Of a stretch of 64,000 bases of DNA, positions 12,421 to 23,838 are shown piece after piece; within the stretch, counting starts at the first letter, position 1; every line of letters starts with the position of its first letter. Source of the DNA: Malurus cyaneus samueli (Eukaryota; Chordata; Aves; Passeriformes; Maluridae); assembly GCA_009741485.1 (NCBI GenBank), contig CM019227.1, positions 15,706,057 to 15,770,056 on the forward strand, written 5' to 3'. A program made the translations under genes and the position numbers. The notes beneath the pieces are model-generated. The model ran no database searches, was not told the origin of the DNA, and worked only from the letters and a program-made list of their open reading frames with translations.

Positions 12421-15294
12421 AATCTAATTAAAATGCTCTGCTGCATTTATGTCACACATGCGCTCGGTAACCTTGAGGCCTTCCTGCAGCAGCACAGGAG
12501 GGCTTGGTGCTTTGGTATAAATAACTTTTGTCTTCAACAGCTCACAAAAAGCACGTGATCGGTGAGTATTCTCCTCCCTCACCCTGCCTGCACTAATTGT
12601 GATGGTTTGCTCTGTTCCACCATGCATTTTTGAGGACAGAATAATAAACAAAAACTGGTTCCCTCTCCCAGGAGTTCTCCTGGCTTCTGCCTCCCAGGGA
12701 CCCCGATCAAACTGTGCCACACATCACTGACACACACAGATCTCAAGTTGGTGACAGGCAGAAATGTAAGTACATGTGCTGTCAGGTATTTATCCTGGCG
12801 TCTGGATCCGCTAACAGCATGGATTTTAAAAGAAAAAAAAGATTGAGGAACAGCTTACAGCAATAATCAGCAAGCAATAATTAGCGATGCTAATTTTTCT
12901 ACTTAGAACTCATATTGTGATTTTATTACATTTAAATTATACATGCTCAGGTGTTGGAATGCTCTCCTTTCATCACCCTCTCAGGTGGTAAAACATCATT
13001 AACATCCTCGCAGCACCAGCGTGATTGCTGGGTGAGATTAGAGATCTCTGCCTCAGCGAGTTCCACAAGCTCCCCTGTGAGCAAAGCCCAAGGGGAACAA
13101 AAGAGGAAGGGCACATTTTCATCTTACACATTCACTCCTAGCCCAGCTTTTGTTTCTCTACAAGGAGCAGAATTTAAAACTTTATAATCACTGGAATAAT
13201 AAATTCCTGAGCTGTCAGCCCTGTCTGCAACAGGAGTTACCTCAGTCTTCAATAGGAAGGGAAAACAGAAGAATCACTGCTCCTGCTCAGGATGAAAAGA
13301 TGAAGCTTTCAAAGACCTGTTGCTCCAAACCAGCTGCAAAGATTGCCCAGTTTCTGGGATCATTTTTATTGGCCTGAACATCACAGGAAACAAAATGAGG
13401 AATTTGGAATAAGTAGGTTAAACTTACATAAAAACAAACAACATTCACTCTTTTATCTCTCCCAGCCATTGTAAAGCAGCCATCAGCACCTGTGGGAATA
13501 TCTCTAATAGTTCTGAAAAAAAGAGGAAAATGATTCAGTTCACTCACTGTCTGCTCTCACCTACTGGGACTGCAGGGATTGAAATCCTTCCTGGAATGAA
13601 AGGATGGCAAACACGGGTGGGACCGAGCTGTTGGAGCAGCTGCTGCCCGAGGGATGGAGCTGGGCACAGAACTGCAGCCAGGAGGGCAGGGGAGTGAACT
13701 GGCAGGGGAATCAGGAGGGAATTGGGTTTAGGGGCTGTGCTTGCAGAGGGGAAGATAAAAACCTTGAGAGCTGCAGAGCAGGGACAAGGGTGGCGTTCAC
13801 TCACTGAAGTTTTGCTGTGCCACTCTGACAGAACTGTAAATATTGTAGCAGAGCTGCAGATAAACTCTGGCTGGCTTTGAGATGAGTGTCCTGAGCTGCT
13901 GGCAGTGCTGTCAGCGTTATCCCTGCCTGGTGGTGTCCGGCTCCCACCAGGGGACCCGATCATTTGGATTTCACAAGGAAATAAGGGATATTGAGGACAG
14001 ATGGCCCAAACCCACAGTGGTTCAGCTTCATGGCTTGCACTGTGAGCCATGGAGAGCTGGGCTCTGGGGCAGGATCCCAGGAGATCCCCAGCAGGGCAGA
14101 GCTGCCACCCCAAACCCTGAAATCTCTGCACTCCATCAGCCCCAGCCAAGGAACACCTTCCCTCCCTGAGAAAGCAGAGCCAGGAGCCACCTCTGTGGGT
14201 GCAAGAACCACCTCAAACCCACCCAGTCCATGGAATTGCCCCTAATCCCAGCCCAGCAGGGAAGCAGAGAGCCCCTGACAGAGGCAGCAGCACCAGGAGC
14301 CAGAGGAGCAGGGGTTGATGCTCTGGCTCAGGGTCCCCAAGACAAATGCTCTCAGTTGCTGCCTGCATCACACAATGGTGTGGAGGGGGCTGAGGCTGCT
14401 GCTGAGGTGCTGGAAATTCAGTGTATGTGGACAACAGGCACAGCAGCTTCTCAGAACTGCAGAGCTTATTTGCAATCCCTCTTAGATGCGAAATCATCTC
14501 AAAGGGCAGGGGGATATTTTTTTTAAATGCATGTGCAGCTAAAAGCACAAACTGTGCTGAGAACACTCTCAATCCTCATTCTCTAGCCCACAGAACAAAT
14601 CACCAGTGCCATTCCTAAAGTTATTTATAAAGCACAATTCACAAATTCAGCATTACCTGCACTTGCAAATGACACAAATTGTCAACTTTTCAAATCCAGG
14701 CCATCTTGTCTGTCAGTGTTCAGAATTTTTATGTACAGAATTCACTGTTGATCATGGTTGCAATTTCAAGACAGAAAAAAATAGCTTAAAAATAATTGGC
14801 CTTCAATTATATAATCTTCTTTAAAGTGCTGAACAGTTCTCCTGGAGGAATTAATCCCCACTGCACACACTTATTCCTGGTAAGGATTGCTGAGGCAGCT
14901 CCTTGGAAAGTGAAGACTCACCTCAAGGAAACATCCTCAACTAGAATCTCTGAGGGGTTTGAAAAATGCACCTAATAAAGAAAGAGGGGGTAATTTTCAC
15001 TAGATTTAACAATATCAACATCAGGCAGGGACAGATTATCAGGAAGGCTTCAATGTACTAAAACCCAAAGTGCTGAAACTTTGCAAGGATCTGTTTTCAG
15101 GATGACCTAACCCAGAAAGTCTGATACAGTAAAAAAAAAAAAAAAATCACAATTAGGGTCTCAACACTCACCAAGCTGATCCTTTTCCAGAAATGCTTTA
15201 TAAATAAATTAACGGATAAATTAATAGAGCCAGAGTACACAGAGATTTGCAGAACAGAGAGGGAAGCAAAACTCCTGGATTAGACCAACAGAAC
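12421..15294. other. unique noncoding sequence, GC-richer in the middle
   Basis: The section 13.55-14.50 kb is clearly richer in G+C and carries overlapping open frames on both strands. The longest is about 200 codons on the minus strand at 13.54-14.15 kb. They lack splice signals or recognisable domains and overlap each other, so I read them as compositional chance. A 15-A run lies near 15132. Confidence 0.45.
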
Positions 15295-15374
15295 CCTTGA
15301 AACTTTGACTTTGCAGTCCACAGGCAAACACAAGCCTCGAAACCTTGACTTGGCAGTCCATAATATCCACAGTG
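15295..15374. repeat. 40-bp tandem duplication
   Basis: Two copies start CCTTGAAACTTTGACTTTGC and CCTCGAAACCTTGACTTGGC, exactly 40 bp apart. The first 26 bp of each are well conserved and the rest has diverged. It is a small local duplication. Confidence 0.75.
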
Positions 15375-15489
15375 GAATTAATGTGAAAAGTAAAATCTGA
15401 CATGTTTAAAATGAGTATTTTCCCCCGTAATCATTCAAACTGGTATTAGCAGCACCATTGTCCCCAAATGGAGATGTCAATTCCCCATT
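15375..15489. other. short unique spacer
   Basis: Noncoding sequence with no visible feature. Confidence 0.5.
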
Positions 15490-15680
15490 ACACACCAGGC
15501 ACAGGTCAATGGCACAGCTAATGAGGATCTGCTGGTGCAAATGCTGATTGTATCTTAGCCTCATTCCAGTAAAATTTAAATGGTCTATTAATTTCCTTAA
15601 TAAATTTAGATATGGCTCCTGCCTGCAATCTGTCTTTGATTAGCTAACAAAAGTGTAGGAAGATCCTGCCAAGCTGACAG
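15490..15680. promoter_or_regulatory. candidate conserved enhancer-like block
   Basis: Repeat-free and motif-dense: GCTAATGAGG, TCTATTAATTTCC, AATAAATTTAG and TTTGATTAGCTAAC occur within 190 bp. TTTGAT resembles a TCF/LEF site and the ATTA cores are homeodomain-type. Conservation has not been tested, so confidence is low. Confidence 0.22.
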
Positions 15681-16870
15681 TTCAGAATATTTCAAGCAAA
15701 TCATCACCCACATTAAAGAAATATCAATCTCTTCATTTCTCCATAGTGCAGGCTCCCAAAATGGTTCAGATCCTCAGGCTCAGCCTGCCCAGGCCTTCCA
15801 CTCCTGTTTCATCTGGATTTGGCACAAATTATTTCACTGCTGGAGGAAATCTCAAATGTGCAGGTCAGGAGATCATTGGGGCACACGAAGAACTTTAAAG
15901 ATTTTTTCCATTTTTGGACCAATATGGAACAAGGCAGTCCAGCAGGTGTAGGAGTTACCCCCAGATGGATTTTTCTCCAGATTTGAATAGCAAGGGCTGA
16001 AGAACAGGGTCCTCACCAAGGGATTTCAGGTTGTTATTGAGGGGTTTGTGTTATTTCTAAGTGAAAATATTTTAAAAGGGAGCTGGGAATAACCTCATTG
16101 TCGTCTGTAATCATCAGGAGGCCTTCCTTGTGAGATCACAAATGAGTTCAGCAACACAAACACAGAGCGACCCTGTCTATTAAGATAAACCTGAAAAATA
16201 CTGGAAAAAAAAAAGCAAAGAGGAAAAGCCATTTAAACTAAATAAGATTCTGCAAAACCTTATAAACAGCCCAAGAATAAGCTGAGGATTCTCATAAAAG
16301 GTTTCTATTCACTGCAAGAGCAATCCTCTGGCACAGCCTGGCAGTGGAGGTTTGTACATTTATAAATGTGCGACCTTTACCCAAGACACGGGGTCACAGC
16401 CTTATCTTTTCATTGCAGATCAGCTTCTGAAGATGATAAAACCCAAATACGAGGTACCAGCAGCCAGGGAGGTAAATCTACTTGTTGTACAAGACAGTGG
16501 CATTATCTTTTCACTCCCAGCTGAGAAAAATTCCAGTGGCACCTGTGGAGAGGCCGCTGCAAAACTTTTACCTTTGCCTGCAGCAGGAGCAGAATCAGAA
16601 TAAAGCACTCCTGTGTCACTCAGCAGCACTGAAAAATCCCAGAAGTGTTAATGCAAATTAATCAAGTGTTATCTGCATCAGTCAAAAGTTCTGCTCAGAG
16701 ATGGAAATGATGATCTAACCCCAGATTCAAATAACCCAAGGAAGGAATACTTAAAGACAGAAAATATTCCGCTTTCCCCAGCACAGCAGCACAAAAGTTC
16801 ACAGGAAAATAAACGTTTCTCAGCTTTAATTATCTCGAACTGCTTTTTGCTTCTGTTCTTTGGTTTGGGC
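15681..16870. other. unique noncoding sequence
   Basis: It includes a perfect POU octamer ATGCAAAT followed by TAATC at about 16650-16662. Otherwise no exon, RNA or repeat signal is visible. Confidence 0.5.
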
Positions 16871-16878
16871 TTTTTTTT

Positions 16879-16921
<43 letters not shown>
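16871..16921. repeat. poly(T) tract
   Basis: Nine T, one C, then 41 uninterrupted T. Read on the minus strand it is a long A run preceded four bases earlier by ATTAAA. This could be the tail of a minus-strand retrocopy, but the spacing is shorter than for a normal poly(A) signal. Run length in assemblies is often inexact. Confidence 0.9.
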
Positions 16922-16924
<3 letters not shown>

Positions 16925-19595
16925 TTTTAATTACGGTTGGCAACTCTGAGTCTCCTGCTGCAAGCTGTAATCAAAACTGAAAACTGATTAAATGATGCAA
17001 TCTCTGCTACCGGACAGCATTATTCAATCCACACACAAACAGCAACAAACCAACACAATATTTTAATACACAAACAGTATTTCAGCTCGAGAGCTGGATC
17101 GACAATGAGTTCAGAACGTTCAAAGCAGGTCTCAGTAGTTCCCCAGTGGTGAAGAATGAAGCACACAATGCTACACGACAGTCACCTCTGGAATCCATGG
17201 GTTCCCACAACTCAGGATGGGATGTTTTTATCCCTGTGGAGCCCAAAAAGCCCTGGAGTGAGGAAGGGGCAGTGCTGCGAGCACAGAGCTGCCTCGGTGA
17301 CAAAAAGCCCCACAGGTCCCACCATTCCAGATTCCTGAGTGCCATCTGCTGGCACCTGCACTGGCAACCAAACCCGGCAGCAAGCTGCAAGCGCCTGGGA
17401 GCATTTCTGACAATTCACCTGCATCCCATGGGAAGTTAGAGGCATTCCAATGTTTTTTTTCCCTTCCATTCAATGTTCAATTCTTTCCATTCCAATGTTT
17501 TTCCCCTTTGTTTTTCCCCACCGTGCTGTACTCACAGGCTCTGACACAAACCAGGCTCACAGCTCAGTGCCAAAATGATGGAATGGTGCAGCCTCTGCTC
17601 AAGGCTGACCTGGGGCTGCTTTGAGAAAACAAAATCTTCCACTCTATTTAGGTTTTGCAAGCCTGACTCCCCCATGAAAATGTCTGTGTCTCCTGTGCTG
17701 TGTCAGCACAACACCTGCAGTTTCCCACCCTCTGTAACACCCAGCCCAGAGAAGGAGCCTGGGCTGATGAGAACAGTGAAATTACAAGCCATATTTAAGG
17801 AAAACCCATTCGTTTGAAGAAGATGTGGAGCTTTTCCAAAGGGTGAACGAGCTGGGAGCAGCTGGCAGCTCTTTGAGGACAAACCCCTGGGAGCAGCAGT
17901 GCCCAGGACAGGGCAAAGCTGCAGCAGGACCCTGCCCTGGCTGAGCAGAATCAGGAGGCTCTGAGTGATCTCCAGCACCATCAGATGCAGCCTGGAGGTG
18001 GGGAAAGGCTGCCAGGGAGGAAGATGGATGAGCTGGTAGCTCGGGCACGCAGGGAGAGGGGCAGAGAAGCCAAAAGCAGCAGCTCTTGTCAGGGCTTACA
18101 AAGATAAATCACTCGTGGTCACCCTGCCTGTGGGGAACTGCAGCGGGAGCTTCCCCCAGCTCCTTCTGCCCTGAGCAATTCCAGCATCCCGTGACAGGCA
18201 TTTCTCACCGAGTGACAAGGGATTTTTCAGCCCTCCAGAATGATGGAAATGTTTAGTTTGGTGGCAGTGGTTGCCGTTTCTCAACCAGCGTGGTGGGGCA
18301 GGAGATGGGCTGGGGGAAAGAGTAGAACCTTCACCAGAGAAATCAGTTCACTCCAAAGCTGCTCAGGGGCTCTTCTCCACCCAAGGGTGCCACTGAATGG
18401 GCTCCTCTCCCCATAATTTACCACAAATAGAATCCCAGCAATCTGCTGGTTTCCTCAAAGTCTTCTTAACCATGTGAAATATTTGGCATTTTTCTCCTCC
18501 CTTGTTCCATAGAGAGCACATCTATTAACCAGGCCAACAAGCACCCAACACCTGAATTTCAGCAATTGCAGTTTTAGGCTGGATTCTTAATATCAGTAAC
18601 CAGGAGCCAGTTAACAACTGTGGAAAATAAAGAGCAATTTTGGTGGGCTGAGACACAGCAACTTCCAAAGACAGCTAAATGTGCTTCCAAAAAAGAGTTC
18701 TTAACTCAGGAATATGGGAACTGGGGAATTTCAGGCCAACTTTGCCTAAAATTAATCATCTCCTCCCATTCCACTTGTGATACTGCCACCTGAGCATCTG
18801 CTGAGCAAGATGAGGAAGAGCCCTCACACACAAAAAATTCACTGTACATGCATTTTGAGGACATCCAAAACCCCAAGGATGTTTCCAGTGTAATTTCATG
18901 GCCTCTGAATAAGCAATAAAACCAGGAAGGAAGAGGCTTGTGTAAGATCAATTAAACAGGTCCAATTTGTTCAAGATATACAAGTATTTTAGAATATTTC
19001 TGTTTTAGGAATAGAAATATAATGGTCTATGTTTCATGTTTTGCAGGATATATTTTAATGAGAAAAATGTAAGTTAGAAAACCCTAGGGAGGAAAAAAAC
19101 TAAAATCTTGACAGAAAAAAAAAAACCAAACCAAACAAAAGCTTAATACAAACCACTAGAGCTGTTTAAAAGTTTTTCCTTAGAAGTATCTGTTTTAGAT
19201 CTGGATTATGGGTGGAGCAATTTTAAAGCAAATGTTTCATTTAACTCCAATTAATTTATCCTACATTCTGGAACATTAATCTCTGACTAGCAATATTCAA
19301 AAATTGCATGCCCAAACCTGGAGTATTTCAGATTGAGACTGTTCTAAAGTGCATGAATTTCCTAATTTAGTTCTGCTGCTTTTCTCCTAAAGTAGCAACA
19401 AGCAACCAAAACTTCTTCACCAGCAAATCTAAAAAACCTACAACACATGAACACCTGCACAGATTTGTCTCTAAACTTCTGTTTTTTGAAAGCAACAGGA
19501 CTGATCTGAAATTATGATTTTAGGTTTTTTATCATATTTATCTTTGTGAGGCAGGGGATTGTGGCAGCTACCAGGAACTGGGATTTAGCGCATTT
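16922..19595. other. unique noncoding sequence
   Basis: The first 150 bp, next to the poly(T), is ATTA-rich and not obviously repetitive. Near 17446-17510 the phrase TTCCATTC/CCAATGTTTTT is partly duplicated. The section 17.55-18.10 kb is GC-richer with overlapping chance open frames. No gene is supported. Confidence 0.45.
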
Positions 19596-19959
19596 TGTGC
19601 TGGTTTTGGCTGGGATTTTCTCGGAGTAGCTGGGCAGGGGCTGTGGTTTGGGTTTGTGCTGAGAGCACAGCAATGTTTTTGTCAGTGCTGAGCAGGGCTG
19701 GTGCTCTTTTGCCTTCCCAAATCCCTGTGATGGAGCTGGGCTGCCTCAGGGCTCCCTGAACTGCCATGGGAACGGGCAGTGAACTCCTTGCTTTGCTTTC
19801 CAGCTTTTGCTTTACCTATCGAACTGTTTTTATCCAATCCATTGATTTTCTCCTGTTTGTTTTTTTTTTTTCCTTTCATCCTTCTGCTTCTCTCCCCCAC
19901 CCCCTGGGGACAGAGAGGGTGAGCAGCCTCAGGGTGCTGGCTGGGGTCAAACCACAACA
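19596..19959 (+). mobile_element. avian ERVL-type solo LTR, internally deleted
   Basis: The 5' part (TGTGCTGGTTTTGGCTGGGA, then GTAGCTGG, GGGTTTGTGCTGA and TGCTGAGCAGGGCT) matches what I know of the common avian ERVL-class LTR. So does the 3' part (GCTTTTGCTTTACCTAT, then TTTTTATCCAAT, then GGCTGGGGTCAAACCACAACA). It starts with TG and ends with CA. At about 364 bp it is shorter than the roughly 600 bp I expect for the family, so the middle of U3 is probably deleted. No retroviral genes follow it. Flanking 5-mers (CATTT and CTTCT) do not form a clear target duplication. Confidence 0.8.
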
Positions 19960-20094
19960 CTTCTAAAAGTGCTTTTTCAACCCTTTATTTCAAAACCGAG
20001 CAGTTTCTTTAACCAACTGCTCTTGTAAAACAAGAATGTTCTCCATCAAAGCCTCTCCAAAGTCTGCTAATCTGGAAATAATTCGGTCCTAGTC
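19960..20094. other. short unique spacer
   Basis: Noncoding sequence after the LTR. No feature seen. Confidence 0.5.
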
Positions 20095-20340
20095 ACTCGT
20101 GATTAGCAGCGCTGCCTACGTTGTCAGAGACCTTTCAGGGTGGCTTTTGATTATTTTTCCCCTTTCGTTGGGTACCAGGATACTTATGAGCATAATTAAT
20201 TCATACTTTGGACTCTCAGGATTATGAAGTATTATAGGATGGCAGCGCTAAGACAGAATGCTCTAATTCACCAGCTGTCATGTATTTAATTAGAGATTTT
20301 GATGAATCTTCCCTACTTAGATGAGCCTTCATACTTTGTG
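20095..20340. promoter_or_regulatory. candidate conserved enhancer-like block
   Basis: Repeat-free and dense in regulatory-type cores: TGATTATTTTTCC, CATAATTAATTC, GGATTATGAAG, CTCTAATTC and TTTAATTAGAG, with an E-box CAGCTG near 20272. This is enhancer-like texture by eye. Multi-species alignment is needed. Confidence 0.25.
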
Positions 20341-21549
20341 TTCTATTAAAAAAAAAAAAAGGAATGACAGAAAGAAAGAAAAAAAAAAACCCTTTCTTTT
20401 GTACAAGAAGTGTAAGGCTCTGATGAAGCTTTGTTAGCAGGACAGCCCTGTCCATCACACTGATGTTGGAGCTGCAGTCCAACATCCCTTCAGCTGCCAG
20501 CCCTGACATTGCAGGAGGGGGAGCGAAGGTGCAGCTCAAAAATGAGGCTTTTGTTATGCACAGACAGGAAGAGCACGGACAGAATTCCTTTCCAGAAGCA
20601 GACAAACTTCAGGTATTTCAACCATCTCTGAGTTCTGCATCATTCAGGTGTTCACAAAGGTTAAACCAATGTTCTTTCCTTCAAAAATCTGAACTGACTC
20701 CCCTCTGAGATCTGAGTTTATATTTTATTTATTCTATATAAGTAACACTATTCAGCATGAAATAAAGCTGAAAATATAGTTCAGTTGATCTGAAAGTGAT
20801 ATTAGTTGCAGCACAAAAAAAAAAAAGTGAAAGAGAGTTATAGAACTGACTTATTTAAGCTGTTGTGAGAAATGCTTTAAACATTTTTGCACATGAAAAT
20901 TGCTCCTATCGTGGTCATGTATAATGCACAGACTGCACAGGATTTTCAATATCAGTGTCTGCATTAATAAATTAAGAACTCTGACACTGGAATGCAGTTA
21001 GCATTGCATAAATATTTTCATTTTTAGGTTTTTTAAAACAGGTTGTGTGGTGTCTGAAGTGCAAAATAAACTGTTGCACTAGAAAAAACACCCTGCTCTG
21101 GTTTTAGCTTCAATCTTGTTTCACCCTCCCAGTGTGCACATTAATGATCTGACCCAATGCTTTGCCTTTCCCCAAATCAAGCCTGACTCCCCCATTAAAA
21201 TATAAGTTTTTTATATCTGTTTCAGTTCGGTGGCCTAATGACAAATCACTGATGGAAGGAAAATCTTCAGAGAGGGCAGAAAGATGACAGGGATGGTTTT
21301 TAGAGAGGAACTTAAATATTGTTCTCTTTTCCCTTTTCCTCTATTTAATTGCTCTGCCAGTGTGAGGGGATTTTTGATGCATTGCATATCCTTAACTCAG
21401 GTTAGGCCAGGAATTATTTAATATTAATTATTAATTAATTAGCATTACCCAACTCTGCTGCTATGAAAGTCAATGTCTGAATCAATATTTAAAAGGAGAA
21501 AAAAATTTCAGATCTGGAGTATTTCCTCATTAAAGGGCTGTGAGGGGAG
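20341..21549. other. unique noncoding sequence
   Basis: It starts with an A-rich run (20348-20390). A TTAATTATTAATTAATTAGC stretch lies near 21424-21442. No exon, RNA or transposon was identified. Confidence 0.5.
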
Positions 21550-21772
21550 AAAAACAACAAAAGGCACCAGAATGGCTCCCCAAAAACAACAAAAGGCACC
21601 AGAATGGTTCTCCAAAAACAACAAAAGGCACCAGAATGGTTCTCCAAAAACTGCAAAAGGCACCAGAATGGTTCTCCANAACAACAAAAGGCACCAGAAT
21701 GGTTCTCCAAAAACTGCAAAAGGCACCAGAATGGTTCTCCAAAAACTGCAAAAGGCACCAGAATGGTTCTCC
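21550..21772. repeat. minisatellite, 32-bp unit, seven copies
   Basis: Seven units share the core GGCACCAGAATGGTTCTCC. Two unit types differ in the preceding bases: type A has AACAACAAAA and type B has AACTGCAAAA, in the order A A A B A B B. The fifth unit holds the only ambiguous base in the window (N at 21679) and is one base short. The unit has no stop codon in any of the six frames, so long open frames appear on both strands by necessity. They are not evidence for a protein. Confidence 0.95.
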
Positions 21773-22460
21773 AGTGCATCCCTGTGCAGTGAGCCCCTGC
21801 TGGAGGGGGAGCTGCCAGCACAAACTGCTGCTGCTTTGCTGTTCCTGCCCACACTGAGATGTCTGATGGGGATGGGTAAAAGGGGTTTAAAGGAGATCTT
21901 CAGTTCCCAATCCTCATGGAACAAACTCCTGAGAAAAGGGACTCAGGCAATTATCAGGGCCTTGGGAGCAGGGAAATGAGATTTTTATTCTGTGGGCAGT
22001 TTGGGGGTTTGATTTGGGGCATTGTGTCACTGGGGTCACCCCACCCCATTCTCACTCATTTCCCCATGAAAGGCCAGGATGGTCCTGGCAGCATCTCCCA
22101 GCTCCCCAGGGATCTCTGCCCCAGCCCATCCAGGGAAATGGCAGCTCCTCCCTGTCCCTGCCTGCTGGGCACAGAAGGGCTGACCACAGCTGCCCCTGGC
22201 CCAGCCAAGGAGAAATCCCACCAGGTCCAAATTTCCAGCTGTGGTGGCTCACTGAGCTGTGCTCTCTCAAATTTACACATATATTTATTTATTTTATACC
22301 ATTTGTTTTATAGTATCTCTATTAAAACCCACCAGCTCTGGGGAATAGGGGTTCCCAGGAAGGCAGGACACCTTTGTGTGGGATGCAGCACCACCAATCC
22401 CAAGGATTTTCAAATCCTCTTTATTCCAGCTGGGTTATGCAGGATGGGAATGGCACCCAT
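21773..22460. other. GC-richer unique sequence
   Basis: Between the 32-bp array and LTR copy B. A plus-strand open frame of about 200 codons at 21916-22521 runs into the LTR, has no recognisable domain, and is overlapped by frames on the other strand. It is treated as chance. Confidence 0.45.
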
Positions 22461-22894
22461 TGATGCCTTAGGATTTTTAGTTTCTATATTTTCATGCATC
22501 TGTATTCTTGCACTTCTCTAGTACAACACTAAAAACTGCCGTTCTCTCATCTTTAGACAAAACAATTCCTCTCTGAGCTAAATCCAAGGACACCTCGCTG
22601 CCTCAGAGCCCCAAAATATGGAAACAACAGAGAATTGGGGGGAGCAAACCTGGGGTGGTGCCATCATCAGCTGAAGGTGTCATTGGGGAATTGGGGCCCG
22701 ATGTGTTCATGAGACAGAACTGATAAAAGGGGAAGATCTCGTGACTCGGGGTCCATTCTGGGTGCAGCCTCAGGAGGAGGATTTGTCTGCCCCAATGTAC
22801 CAGGGGGGCTGTTAGGCCTGGATTAAAGTTGTCTGTTCTCATTCTCTTAAATTTGTCAGGGCTCTGTTTCAGGTGAGCCTGATTTTAGGCAACA
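22461..22894 (-). mobile_element. solo LTR-like element, copy B (diverged)
   Basis: At 434 bp it is the same length as copies A and C. Aligned landmarks are the start TGATGCCTTAGGATTTTTAG, the central ATGGAAACAACAGAGAATTG, and the end GATTTTAGGCAACA. On the minus strand it therefore runs TGTTGCC...GGCATCA with intact TG and CA ends. It differs from A and C at many sites, so it is an older insertion or another subfamily. CACC occurs just after the end and three bases before the start, which is only a weak hint of a target duplication. Confidence 0.7.
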
Positions 22895-23665
22895 CACCAG
22901 GACAAGGGAGGAGATAAAGCAGCAAACTCTGCCTGTCTGGGTTCTCTCAAATATTCCAGGGGAAACAAGTCCAGATTTCAGCTGAGACATAAAAAAATGA
23001 ACCACTGGCTGTTACAGATTGGTCCATCTCAAATATTAACACATGAATTCATCTGCTTTGTGGAAACTTCAATTGCCCTTTTGTTCCCATGGATCCAGCA
23101 GATGATTCAATCAATGGCAAAACACAGCCCAAGCAAACCCAAATCCTGGATTTCCAGTTTCACTGAGAGGATCTGCTGCAGGATGAGGCTTCAGAGAGAT
23201 TAATTACAGAGAAATGTTACTAAACAATGCTCCTCAGAGTTTCCAGGAGACAGCTGATATTCTTGTACCATTTAATAGTCAGATTATTTCTGCTACTGCA
23301 TTTCCTGCAATGCAATGTTGTCTCCCAGATCACTGTATCACATCATGGATTTAAATCCTGTCCTGAAGTGCTTATTCTCAAAACTTTATTTATTTCTCTC
23401 TCTCTTCACCCCCTGTCCCTGCCCTGTCCATGGGATGCAAACCAGCTCTGATGGAACAGGACAATTTACTTTACTTTGAAACTAACAACTGTGAAATTTG
23501 TTTCCACGATGCAGCTGATAATTTGCACCACAAAAACAGCAGCTCTCCCAAAAATTCTTCTGCAAATCTGACATTTGAAGTGCTCTTTGCAGCGTGTTTG
23601 AGAGCTAATCTCAGTGACAACTGTTTGGAGGGAAACTTGTTGCCTTCTATTATTTCTCACATACT
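22895..23665. other. unique noncoding sequence
   Basis: Ordinary sequence. A plus-strand frame of about 100 codons at 23430-23744 has no domain and runs into the following tandem duplication. Confidence 0.5.
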
Positions 23666-23838
23666 AAACAAGGAGATCAGAATTATAAAAAAATTATTGT
23701 CTTTAATGACACCTTCCCCAGAATACTTGAAATGCATATTTTGATAGAGTTTAAACAGGGATATCAGAATTATAAATAGATTATTGTCTTTAATGACCCC
23801 TTACCCAGAATACTTGAAATGCATACTTTGATAGAGTT
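23666..23838. repeat. 87-bp tandem duplication
   Basis: Two adjacent copies begin AAACAAGGAGATCAG and AAACAGGGATATCAG and end at TTTGATAGAGTT. They differ at only a handful of positions, so the duplication is fairly recent. Confidence 0.9.

Noticed and set aside
13544..14149. A 201-codon minus-strand frame
   Set aside because: It lies in a GC-rich patch with several overlapping frames on both strands, has no recognisable domain, and lacks clear splice or promoter context.
21473..21979. A 168-codon plus frame and 97-138-codon minus frames over the 32-bp array
   Set aside because: The unit has no stop in any of six frames, so such frames are unavoidable.
21916..22521. A 201-codon plus-strand frame
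   Set aside because: It runs into an LTR copy, has Pro/Ser/Gly-rich chance composition and no conserved domain.
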